DNA of 64,000 nt from Caulobacter vibrioides (lineage in GTDB: Bacteria > Pseudomonadota > Alphaproteobacteria > Caulobacterales > Caulobacteraceae). Below are positions 1 through 7,252 of this stretch, piece after piece. The stretch is from contig LNIY01000117.1 of assembly GCA_001449105.1 (NCBI GenBank), positions 1-64,000 on the forward strand. The letters are read 5' to 3'. The first letter of the stretch is position 1, and the number at the start of each line of letters is the position of its first letter. A model generated the notes under the pieces. The model made no database searches. It worked only from the letters and a program-made list of their open reading frames with translations, and had not been told where the DNA came from. Made by a program: the position numbers and the translations under genes.

Positions 1-19
1 AGATGTGTATAAGAGACAG
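1..19. other. Tn5/Nextera transposase mosaic end (library adapter)
   Basis: The window opens with AGATGTGTATAAGAGACAG, which is exactly the 19-bp mosaic end used in Nextera tagmentation. This is untrimmed adapter at a contig edge, not genomic DNA. It implies that the genuine sequence starts at about base 20 and that anything cut off at the left is missing for assembly reasons. Confidence 0.97.
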
Positions 20-154
20 GGGTGAGCGTGCTCACTCTGCGACCCAAGAATGGCGGTCTTGCGCGTGACGTGACCTGACTTAGCGGCAGGACCACCCTCC
101 CCCCCCCGTGGCTGGGTGTTCGCCTCCCTCTTCTCCTTCGGGGTGCAAAAGGTG

Positions 155-248
155 TAAGTTGTGACCCATGGCTCATAACTTACTTGACGGGTAATTTTGA
201 GCCAAGTTATGAGCTAGGGAAATTCGGCCCCTAACTTTTGAGCCACTC
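155..248. repeat. res-like cluster of inverted and iterated half-sites upstream of the serine recombinase
   Basis: GCTCATAACTT at 171-181 and AAGTTATGAGC at 204-214 form a perfect 11-bp inverted repeat. Related half-sites occur at 157-166 (AGTTGTGACC) and at 195-202 and 234-243 (TTTTGAGCC / CTTTTGAGCC). The cluster ends directly at the recombinase start codon. Serine resolvases usually bind several imperfect dyads next to their own gene, which serve as crossover site and autoregulatory operator, so this is the likely function by inference. A simple operator for another regulator is the alternative. Confidence 0.5.
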
Positions 249-983
249 ATGCGGATAGCCTACTTTCGCGTCTCCACTGCCGATCAGGGTATCGAGGCGC
301 AGCGCCATGCGATGGGTGGTGCATTCGGCAAGGAGTTCAGCGACCAAGGAGTGAGTGGTGGTGTGATGGCCGCCGATCGTCCGGGCTTCGCTAAGTTGCT
401 GGAGCAGGTTCGGCCTGGGGATGTGGTTTGCGTCTACGCAGTGGATCGCCTTGGGCGGGACGCCTTGGACGTGCAGGGCACGGTGCGAAAACTCATCGAG
501 GCTGGTGTCACCGTCGATGTGCATGGCTTGGGGCAGATAGGTCGTGGGGTTGGTGAGCTTATTCTAGCCGTCCTGGCTCAGGTCGCTGACATGGAGCGCT
601 TGAGAATTCGCGAGAGGGCTGATGCGGGGCGTGCGGCGGCGCGCGAGGCCCTGCGAGCGACCGGCAGGACCCACAGGGGCAAGGAGAGTCTGGGGCGCCC
701 AAGGGTTGGGCGGGGGGTTGACGTGGTGGCCTGGCGGGCGGCGAATGAGGCGAGCCTCAAGGACACGGCGGCTCGCTTTGGAATCTCGGTCGCCACCGTG
801 AAGCGCTACCACGCGGAAGTGCGCTCACTCGGCGGCTCTGGGATGGCTCAGGAGGGCGAGGGCGCTGCCGAGGCTGGCCGTGTGTTGGCTCGGGCTCTTT
901 CTCCCTCTGGTGGGCTGCAAATCGCGCCGGTGAGTGAGGGGGATTCTGATGTTGATCCGCTTGAGATGTTCCCCGTTCGTTAA
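249..983 (+). CDS. serine recombinase (resolvase/invertase family)
   Basis: This 244-residue protein has an N-terminal resolvase catalytic domain (about residues 1-140) and a C-terminal helix-turn-helix (about 165-195, ending in ISVATVKRYH). The nucleophile is the serine in FRVSTADQ (Ser9), and catalytic arginines are visible in DRLGRDAL and in the helix with RLRIRERA. It should cut and rejoin DNA at short dyads through a 5'-phosphoserine link. Iterated inverted half-sites lie immediately upstream. The gene sits in the low-GC integrated segment, so it is probably a resolvase or invertase of that element. The substrate site is inferred, not shown. Confidence 0.88.
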   Translation: MRIAYFRVSTADQGIEAQRHAMGGAFGKEFSDQGVSGGVMAADRPGFAKLLEQVRPGDVVCVYAVDRLGRDALDVQGTVRKLIEAGVTVDVHGLGQIGRGVGELILAVLAQVADMERLRIRERADAGRAAAREALRATGRTHRGKESLGRPRVGRGVDVVAWRAANEASLKDTAARFGISVATVKRYHAEVRSLGGSGMAQEGEGAAEAGRVLARALSPSGGLQIAPVSEGDSDVDPLEMFPVR

Positions 984-1573
984 TCTAGGGGGGGGGGCGT
1001 TCGTCGGCCGGGCCAGATTGGGGTTTAGCCGGTTACGCTTTAGGCGCGTTCTTTCATTCGGATAGGTGATCGGGCCTGAGGGGCAGGGCGCAGCTGTCTT
1101 TGTTCTGGGCGAGGAGTGCTAGTGCGAGCCGGGCATTGTATGCGGTTATAACCGGAATGGTCCGGCTACGCCCGGTAGGTAGCCGGAGGTATTGTATTTG
1201 CTGCCTCCTGTATGAATTTCGGGTACCTATCAATTTCGGTACCTCCATACACAATGGAAGCTACATCTATTTCCCCAATTATAGATTGTAATATATAATA
1301 GATATATATATATTGAATGATATGACTATCGGTATCTATTTGGATGGTCCCGGTACCATGATGTGGAGTATGGTGGTGGGCAGAGACCGAAGTGCTAGAT
1401 AGTCTGAATATGGAAATATAAGTACAAGATCCTGGTTGATGGAAAAAGGAATGGTCGGTTTGGAGAGGGCTAGATCCATGTGGAGGCCTAGGACGTAGTC
1501 CGGTAGGCCGACCTGGATATAGGCGTGTGTAGGGAATGCGCGCGGTATAATGGTCCGTATCGACTGGGCGCTC
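984..1573. other. 590-bp stretch with no convincing gene; AT-rich, with nested hairpins
   Basis: I see no credible coding sequence here; the short open frames lack family resemblance and a ribosome site. The stretch includes a run of TA-rich sequence at about 1285-1325, far from the host base composition. At 1140-1250 it carries a perfect palindrome GGTTATAACC, a hairpin CCGGCTAC (1162-1169) / GTAGCCGG (1179-1186), a longer-range pair GGAGGTA (1185-1191) / TACCTCC (1240-1246), and a direct repeat of AATTTCGG-TACCT. It could hold a structured RNA or recombination sites of the element; neither is shown. Confidence 0.6.
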
Positions 1574-1909
1574 TTATCCGAAGTTCTCAGCACGTGACGC
1601 CCTCACGTCGGGAAACATGTCTTCGATTTGTATGAACTTCGCGATGCTTTCGATGGCTGCATGCTTTCCCATCCTAGAAGCTTCGCGGGCGCTCATTCCG
1701 CGGCTGTGAGCGAGGTGCGTCGTGGCTGCGAGTTCCTCAAGATGGGCGTGAAGCTTGGCCAAACTCTCGCTGCTAAGTTTCCCTTTGGCTTCAGCGTGAG
1801 CCATCATCAGCACTAGATTGAGCTGTTCGTCCGCTTTTCGCGCCTTCCAGGCCGCAAGGGCGAGGAAGCAGAGGGTGGCGGCTGCAATGCCCCCGATGAC
1901 TAGCAACAT
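1574..1909 (-). CDS. small membrane-anchored hypothetical protein
   Basis: The 111-residue product starts with one hydrophobic helix (about residues 2-22, VIGGIAAATLCFLALAAW), followed by a basic stop and a charged, helical tail. It is therefore probably a single-pass inner-membrane protein with its tail in the cytoplasm. I do not recognise the family. It is transcribed away from the XRE gene at 2005, with a shared 95-bp divergent promoter region, and lies within the integrated segment, so it is likely element cargo. Confidence 0.6.
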   Translation of the reverse strand: MLLVIGGIAAATLCFLALAAWKARKADEQLNLVLMMAHAEAKGKLSSESLAKLHAHLEELAATTHLAHSRGMSAREASRMGKHAAIESIAKFIQIEDMFPDVRASRAENFG

Positions 1910-2004
1910 GTGCGGCTCTCCAAGGTTGAGCTTCCTTATCGCAATTCAAAAATGGGTCGTAAATACCGTGGTCGAAAAAGCCGCGCTTTCAGACCCTACG
2001 TTCC

Positions 2005-2250
2005 GTGGCGCGGGTCTCAGGAAAGCAGGATACTGACGGGCGGCTGAAAGAGCTGGGTCAGTCGATCCGTGAGCGTCGGAAGGCGCAGGGGCTTTCTCAG
2101 GAGGCCTTGGCGGATGCGTCCGGTGTAGATCGCTCGCACATGGGCAAGATCGAGCGGGGCGAACGGAATGTCACCCTGCTCAACCTATTGCGCATCGCAG
2201 ACGCGATTGATTGCCGTCCCTCGGAGTTGCTCGCGATCGCGGGCATGTAG
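2005..2250 (+). CDS. XRE-family helix-turn-helix regulator
   Basis: This 81-residue protein is almost entirely a Cro/C1-type DNA-binding domain (about residues 15-72): IRERRKAQGLSQEALADASG forms the first helices, VDRSHMGKIERGERN the recognition region, and LLRIADAIDCRPSELL the closing helices. The start is GTG at 2005. It probably represses element genes, including the divergent membrane protein at 1574-1909. It converges with the integrase. Single-domain XRE proteins beside integrases are typical of mobile elements; the operator is not identified. Confidence 0.85.
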   Translation: MARVSGKQDTDGRLKELGQSIRERRKAQGLSQEALADASGVDRSHMGKIERGERNVTLLNLLRIADAIDCRPSELLAIAGM

Positions 2251-2273
2251 ACGGAGCTGCCTCACTCCACGGT

Positions 2274-3737
2274 TCAGGGATGCGGCGCCGCTGGGCGTGG
2301 TAGTTCCAGGCCTGGCACTTGGAAGCGACTGATAGCGCGGACCATTGGCCCTAGAGGGTAGTTCGGACCATATGAGTCAGCCACGTCCTTACTACGGTGC
2401 CCGGTGATCGCATCGTGGACGTCCTTCGGAATTTCGCGCTCACGGGCATAGTGCTTGAAGCTGTGCCGGAATGAATGGAACACCAATCTGGAATCAGTGA
2501 CGCCGCATTTCTCGCGCAAATAGCGGTTGAACCACTTGGACCAGTTCCCGGTCACGGCGCCGTACTTGTCCGGCCTTAGGTCGGGGAAAAGGCGCATGTT
2601 TCCCGAGAATTTGCCCGCGTAGGCCAGGAAGCCGAGCGACACCAAGTCGGGGTGAAGTGGGACCAGCCGCTCGCTTCCGGTGTTCTTCACCTTCAAGCCA
2701 TCCTCGGCATCCGCCACGATCTTGAGAACCCATGCCGTCAACTGCTGCCCATCGGCGTCGAAGTACGTGGCTTGGCTAATATCCTTTGCCCGCAGTTGGC
2801 CAAGCTCGTTGAGGCGAGCGCCTGTGTAGAGGGCGAGGAGCGGTAGCCAGTATGCGGCTTCTCCAGCTCCGCCACTGGGCCGCGCACCCTGGGTATAAAT
2901 CGGGGATCCGAAAATCGCGCTGAGGGCAACGAGGTCAAATTCCCTGCGCCCTTCCCCAGGCTTGACCTTTACGGTAATGGTTACGTCTGACGCTGGGTTC
3001 GACGTAATGAGCCGTACTCGCTTCGCGTAGCTTAGAAGGCTGCGCAGGTTCGCTAGCTTAACCTTCGCATTGGAGGGGCTGGTCTCAGCGAGAAGCCGCT
3101 CCTTAAAATCGAGAACGTGATCGGGAGTGATGTCGCTGGCGCGGAGATGCCCGATACGCTCCTCGAACCAAGAAACGACAGCCTTCATGCGATCGACGGT
3201 CTTGGCGTCGGGTTGTGTTTCGGAGGCAGCCCATCGTTCCACGATGCTTCCCAAGTCGGACGGGCTCGGCATCTGTTTCGTTCGCCGCCGTTCCTGAGCG
3301 AGCTCAAGCGCCATCGCCCTTTGAAGCTCGCGTTCGTTTGCAAGCGCGCTCTCAACCGCCTGGGCTATCTCCTGCCTTGCAGGATTGAACTCGTAGTCGA
3401 GGCTATCCTGAATGTCGTGCTGGGACTGCTCAATGAAGTGCTCAAGGTGCTCTTCACTGGGGAATGGGTCCCATGTCACCGCTTGCTGCGATTGGGCTCC
3501 TCGGGACGGGTGGCTTGAGGCTGATGAAACGATCGACCGCGCGTCGTCGATGAGCCGATCGTACTTGATCGCTTCGAGGCGGACCTTCCGCTCCGCGTCT
3601 TTGCGTTCCTTGGTGCGAAGCGAGAGCATCCACTCGCTTCGTCCCTGGAAGTGCGACCTCAAATCATCGGGGACCACGCGGCGAAAATAGTACGTGGCGC
3701 CACGTTTCGACAGGTACTCGGGCATCGGGCTTTCCAT
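2274..3737 (-). CDS. tyrosine recombinase / phage-type integrase
   Basis: At 487 residues this is a full-length site-specific integrase. The N-terminal part (YLSKRGATYYFRRVVPDDL) is the arm-binding type seen in many proteobacterial island integrases; a core-binding SAM-like domain spans about 165-255, and the catalytic domain about 265-460. Catalytic residues are visible: Arg in YTGARLNELGQ, the HSFRHSF box (H-x-x-R), His in TGHRS, and the Tyr in VADSYG. The 5' end is only about 80 bp from the 3' end of tRNA-Ala, the usual arrangement for a tRNA-targeted island. The start could also be the ATG four codons in, at 3725. Confidence 0.93.
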   Translation of the reverse strand: MESPMPEYLSKRGATYYFRRVVPDDLRSHFQGRSEWMLSLRTKERKDAERKVRLEAIKYDRLIDDARSIVSSASSHPSRGAQSQQAVTWDPFPSEEHLEHFIEQSQHDIQDSLDYEFNPARQEIAQAVESALANERELQRAMALELAQERRRTKQMPSPSDLGSIVERWAASETQPDAKTVDRMKAVVSWFEERIGHLRASDITPDHVLDFKERLLAETSPSNAKVKLANLRSLLSYAKRVRLITSNPASDVTITVKVKPGEGRREFDLVALSAIFGSPIYTQGARPSGGAGEAAYWLPLLALYTGARLNELGQLRAKDISQATYFDADGQQLTAWVLKIVADAEDGLKVKNTGSERLVPLHPDLVSLGFLAYAGKFSGNMRLFPDLRPDKYGAVTGNWSKWFNRYLREKCGVTDSRLVFHSFRHSFKHYAREREIPKDVHDAITGHRSKDVADSYGPNYPLGPMVRAISRFQVPGLELPRPAAPHP

Positions 3738-3816
3738 TGTGCCAGATGTAACACCCGCCTGCGAAAATGCCTTTAATTTCGGGAGTTTCCTTGCCGCGTA
3801 AGGGCTGGGAGGTCCT

Positions 3817-3892
3817 TGGTGGAGCCGAGGGGAATCGAACCCCTGACCTCCTCATTGCGAACGAGGCGCTCTACCATCTGAGCTACGGCCCC
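3817..3892 (-). tRNA. tRNA-Ala (anticodon CGC)
   Basis: Read on the minus strand, the sequence folds as a standard tRNA: acceptor GGGGCCG paired with CGGCUCC, including the G3:U70 pair diagnostic for alanine; D stem GCUC/GAGC; anticodon stem CCUCG/UGAGG with loop UUCGCAA giving anticodon CGC; T arm with GGTTCGATTCC. CCA (3817-3819) is encoded. The 3' end faces the integrase gene, so this tRNA is the probable attachment site of the element to its left. Confidence 0.97.
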
Positions 3893-4132
3893 AAGGAAGC
3901 GCGGAGATACGGTGGCCCGAAGCGTCCGTCAAGCGGCAGTTGCGGGGCCTGCCGAAAACAGCGCGGCCTTGCCGGGGCGGGCGGGGGCGGGGAAGAAGTC
4001 GGCGACCGGGGCACGCCGGCCCGCGATGGCGACATCGGGGCGCGCGGGCGGGCTCCAATCGAACATGTCGAGCGTGGCGGGCGCCCGAAACCGATCCTAT
4101 CTTCGGTCGCCACGCTCCAGCCTGGAACGCAC

Positions 4133-4447
4133 ATGGCCCCGCTGATCTATTTTGTCTTCTTCATCCTCAACGCCCTGCTGGACCTGCTGAAGTGGGCGGT
4201 GATCATCAGCGCGATCATCAGCTGGCTGGTGGCTTTCGACGTCATCAACCTGCGCAACAACGTGGTCTACCAGGTCAGCCGCTTCCTCGACGCGGTGACC
4301 CGGCCGCTGCTGGCCCCGCTGCGCAAGGTCATCCCGCCGCTGGGCGGCGTCGACATCACGCCGATCATCCTGATCCTGGTGATCATCGGCGTGCAGAGCT
4401 TCCTGCTGTTCCCGCTGCGCAACACCCTGCTCGGCATCCTCGGCTGA
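4133..4447 (+). CDS. yggT: YggT family integral membrane protein
   Basis: The 104-residue protein has two hydrophobic segments (about 5-30 and 78-100) linked by the family signature region with conserved NNVVYQVSRFLDAVTRPLL and RKVIPPLGGVDITPI. YggT proteins are small inner-membrane proteins linked to cell-shape and osmotic functions in other bacteria; the exact role is unknown. The ATG at 4133 is chosen because the conserved domain begins there. The next gene starts 7 bp downstream, so the two are likely cotranscribed, an arrangement common for yggT-yggU. Confidence 0.9.
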   Translation: MAPLIYFVFFILNALLDLLKWAVIISAIISWLVAFDVINLRNNVVYQVSRFLDAVTRPLLAPLRKVIPPLGGVDITPIILILVIIGVQSFLLFPLRNTLLGILG

Positions 4448-4454
4448 TCCAGCC

Positions 4455-4742
4455 GTGACGCCCGCCGTCCTGGCCGTGCGCCTGACCCCGCGCGGCGGGC
4501 GCGACGCCGTCGACGGCTGGGCGGCCGACACCGACGGCCGGCCCTATCTGAAGGTGCGGGTCAGCGCCCCGCCGGTGGAGGGCGAGGCCAACGCCGCCCT
4601 GGTGGCGCTTCTGGCCAAGCGTCTGGCCGTTCCGCGTTCGGCGGTCCGCGTGGCGAGTGGCGCGACTGCTCGCCTCAAGCGGCTGGAGATCGACGGCCTG
4701 GCGCCCGAGGATCTCGACAGACTGCTCGGCCGCCCGGCCTGA
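4455..4742 (+). CDS. yggU: DUF167 (YggU) family protein
   Basis: This 95-residue protein begins with GTG and shows the DUF167 pattern: VRLTPRGGRDAVDGW near the N terminus, KVRVSAPPVEGEANAALVALLAK in the middle and VASGATARLKRLEI toward the end. The fold is a small alpha/beta domain of unknown biochemical function, widespread and often next to yggT, as here. Nothing odd is visible; length is normal for the family. Confidence 0.9.
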   Translation: MTPAVLAVRLTPRGGRDAVDGWAADTDGRPYLKVRVSAPPVEGEANAALVALLAKRLAVPRSAVRVASGATARLKRLEIDGLAPEDLDRLLGRPA

Positions 4743-4939
4743 CGCCGGGCCGTCGCGGACCCGGAAGCGCCCGTTTCGCGGGCGAGGTGCGACGAATCGC
4801 CCGGCAGCCCCTTACCGCCCTCGCCAAGCCCCGCCACGGCGTGCCATTGAGAGAATGGCGTTCTTTCACGCCCTCTTAGCGTCTGTCGCCCATAGTGCGG
4901 GCGGGACTTTTTCGAGTTCGGGCCAGCGGGGGCCGCGCC

Positions 4940-6697
4940 ATGAGCGCCAGGGCCATTAACGTCAAGGATCGGCAAGCGGCGATCGTGCACGCCGCCGCGG
5001 CGCGGCGGGGCAACGTCCATCTGCGCCTGACCGCCACCTTCTCGATCGCGGCCATCCTCTACGTCTTCATCGGCATGGACTGGGTCTGGGCGTGGGCTGC
5101 GGTCTACACCATCGCCCAGCTGTTCGAGCTGTGGCTGTTCAGGCGGCTGAAGGCCGCGCCCGAGCGGTTCCTGAGCGGCTGGCGGGCCTGGTCGCTGGCG
5201 ATCATGCCGGCGATCACCTCGATCATCTTCGGGGCTCTCGCCCTGCCGCTGTTCGCCTCGCACGAGCGCTTCGCCCCCACCCTGGGCGGCATGCTGCTGG
5301 CCGGGGCCCTGCTCAACGTCATCGTCGTCAATGTCAGCCTGAGGTCGGCCACCCTGGCGGCGGCCGCGCCGCACGTCGTCTACCTGCTGATCGCGCCGTT
5401 CATCGGCCGGGCGGCCAATCCGGGCGCGCCCCTGGCCAACGCCCTGTGGTTCGGGGTGCTGCTGCTGATCGTCTCGGTGACGGTGGCCGCCCGCACCCTG
5501 GAGGCCGCGCTGCGGGCCGAGGAGGCCGCCAAGGCCGAGGCCGAGCGCCGTCGCCACGAGGCCGAGGAGGCCGTGGCCGCCAAGAGCGCCTTCGTGGCCA
5601 TGATCAGCCACGAGCTGCGCACCCCGATCAGCGCCATCCTGGCCGGCGCCGCCCGCCTGCACAGCGAGGTTCCCGAAGCGTCGGCCAAGATCCACGCCCA
5701 GCTGATCGCCGACGCCGGGGGCATGATGCGCACCCTGCTCAACGACCTCCTGGACTTTTCGCGGCTGGAGGCCGGCCGCATGGCTGTCGAGCGCGCGCCC
5801 TACGACCTGCGCCAGGCCCTGGCCGACACCTTGCGCCTGTGGCGGCCCGAGGTGCAGAAGAAGGGGCTGCGGCTGCGCATCGAAGGGGCGGCGGGCCTGC
5901 CGCGCTGGGTGGCTGGCGACAGCCTGCGCCTGCGCCAGGTGCTCAACAACCTGCTGTCCAACGCCATCAAGTTCACCGAGCTGGGCGAGGTCGCCGTCTT
6001 CCTGGCCGCGCACCGCCAGGGCGAGGGCTGGACGCTGGAGATCACCATCGTCGACACCGGCCGGGGCATCGAGCCCGAGGCCCTGCCGCGCCTTTTCACG
6101 CCCTTCGACCAGCTGACCGCCGAGGTCGTGCGTCGCCATGGCGGTTCGGGCCTGGGCCTGGTGATCAGCCGCGAACTGGCCCGGCTGATGGGCGGCGACA
6201 TCACCGTGGCCAGCGAGGGCCTTGGCAAGGGCGCGACCCTGCGCCTGACCGTCCGGGTCGACGAGGCCCAGGCCCCCCCGACCCCCGCCAGCGCCGCCTC
6301 GATCGCCGGCGCGCGGGTGCTGGTGGTCGACGACCACGTGGTCAACCGGCGGGCCGTGGAGCTCGTCCTGCAGACCTTCGGCGTCACGCCGGTGCTGGCC
6401 GAGTCCGGCGAGCGGGCCCTGGAGCTGCTGGGCGCGGGCGCCTTCGACGTGGTGCTGATGGACGTCTACATGCCGGGCCTGGGCGGGCGCGAGACCACCC
6501 GCATCCTGCGCGCCGAGCCTGGTCCCAATCGCGAGGTCCCGGTGATCGCGGTCACCGCCTCCTCGACCTCCAAGGACTGGGACGCCTGCCGGGCCGCCGG
6601 CATGGACGCCCACGTCGCCAAGCCGATCGACCCGGCCCAGCTGCACGGAGCCCTGGTCGAGGTGTTGTCGGCGGTATCGGCGCGAACGGCGGCTTGA
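4940..6697 (+). CDS. membrane hybrid sensor histidine kinase
   Basis: From the ATG at 4940 this is 585 residues: about five or six membrane helices (residues 30-185), a charged coiled-coil linker rich in Glu/Ala (188-213), a HisKA domain with the phosphoacceptor in MISHELRTP (His224), an HATPase domain (N box NNLLSNAIKF, G boxes DTGRGIEP and GSGLGLV), and a C-terminal receiver with phosphoacceptor Asp in VLMDVYMPG and the Lys in AKPID. It should autophosphorylate and pass phosphate to its own receiver, probably onward through a separate phosphotransferase. No sensor domain other than the membrane part is visible, and no partner regulator is adjacent. Confidence 0.92.
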   Translation: MSARAINVKDRQAAIVHAAAARRGNVHLRLTATFSIAAILYVFIGMDWVWAWAAVYTIAQLFELWLFRRLKAAPERFLSGWRAWSLAIMPAITSIIFGALALPLFASHERFAPTLGGMLLAGALLNVIVVNVSLRSATLAAAAPHVVYLLIAPFIGRAANPGAPLANALWFGVLLLIVSVTVAARTLEAALRAEEAAKAEAERRRHEAEEAVAAKSAFVAMISHELRTPISAILAGAARLHSEVPEASAKIHAQLIADAGGMMRTLLNDLLDFSRLEAGRMAVERAPYDLRQALADTLRLWRPEVQKKGLRLRIEGAAGLPRWVAGDSLRLRQVLNNLLSNAIKFTELGEVAVFLAAHRQGEGWTLEITIVDTGRGIEPEALPRLFTPFDQLTAEVVRRHGGSGLGLVISRELARLMGGDITVASEGLGKGATLRLTVRVDEAQAPPTPASAASIAGARVLVVDDHVVNRRAVELVLQTFGVTPVLAESGERALELLGAGAFDVVLMDVYMPGLGGRETTRILRAEPGPNREVPVIAVTASSTSKDWDACRAAGMDAHVAKPIDPAQLHGALVEVLSAVSARTAA

Positions 6698-6706
6698 CCG
6701 GTTTCC

Positions 6707-6856
6707 TTCTCCCAGAGGGAGAAGGTGACGCGAAGCGCCGGATGAGGGGTTTCAAACTTTCCGGACAGGGCAGGGGCGAGGGAACGCAAGACGGCGTACG
6801 CCCTCACCCTCCCGTCGCTACGCGCCGGGCCCCTCCCTCTCCCCTTGGGAGAGGGT
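6707..6856. repeat. family B intergenic palindromic element (copy 1), overlapping the vsr 3' end
   Basis: It opens with a hairpin CTTCTCCC-agag-GGGAGAAG and closes with CCCTCTCCC-type sequence next to CTCCCTCTCC. Similar paired elements occur at least nine times in this window between genes. Here the right arm lies inside the vsr coding frame and provides its last residues and stop codon. Confidence 0.75.
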
Positions 6857-7252
6857 CGCCTTGAGGCGTTCCACCAGCGCGGCCTCGTCCTTCATCTGGC
6901 ATTCCCAGATCGTCTCGACCCGCCAGCCGGCTTCGGTGAGGGCCGTCTCGTTCCTGGCGTCGCGGGCCTTGTTCCTCGCCACCTTGGCCAGCCAGTAGTC
7001 GCGGTTGGCCTGGGGCACGCGGGCGCCGCGCTTGCAGTCGTGGCCGTGCCAGAAGCAGCCGTGGACGAAGAACGCCAGCCGCCGCCCCGGCATCACCACG
7101 TCGGGCGAGCCGGGCAGGTCCTTGCGGTGCAGGCGGTAGCGCGCGCCCAGGCCCGTCAGCAGGCGGCGAAGGGTCTTTTCGGGCGTGGTGCCCTTGCTTT
7201 TGACCCGGGCCATGACGGCCGAGCGCTTGGCGGGGTCGAAAACGTCGGTCAT
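6818..7252 (-). CDS. vsr: very-short-patch mismatch repair endonuclease (Vsr)
   Basis: The 144-residue protein has the Vsr fold motifs at nearly the same numbering as the E. coli enzyme: Asp51 (LPGSPDVV), and the FVHGCFWHGHDC box giving His64, Cys66, His69, His71 and Cys73, plus WECQ with Cys118 for zinc. Vsr nicks 5' of the T in T:G mismatches formed by deamination of 5-methylcytosine, so it normally partners a C5-methyltransferase; one is encoded at 9708-10835. The start overlaps the monooxygenase stop by 4 bp (ATGA). The last eleven residues (LSQGEREGPGA) are encoded by an intergenic repeat. Confidence 0.93.
   Translation of the reverse strand: MTDVFDPAKRSAVMARVKSKGTTPEKTLRRLLTGLGARYRLHRKDLPGSPDVVMPGRRLAFFVHGCFWHGHDCKRGARVPQANRDYWLAKVARNKARDARNETALTEAGWRVETIWECQMKDEAALVERLKATLSQGEREGPGA

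Noticed and set aside
1336..1593. 85-codon reverse frame in the AT-rich stretch
   Set aside because: No ribosome site, no recognisable family, and it overlaps the end of the clearer gene at 1574-1909.
4544..6646. Long 700-codon open frame antisense to the hybrid kinase
   Set aside because: High-GC third positions keep antisense frames open; the composition (Gly/Arg/Gln-rich, no motifs) is that of a shadow, and the forward frame has full kinase domains.
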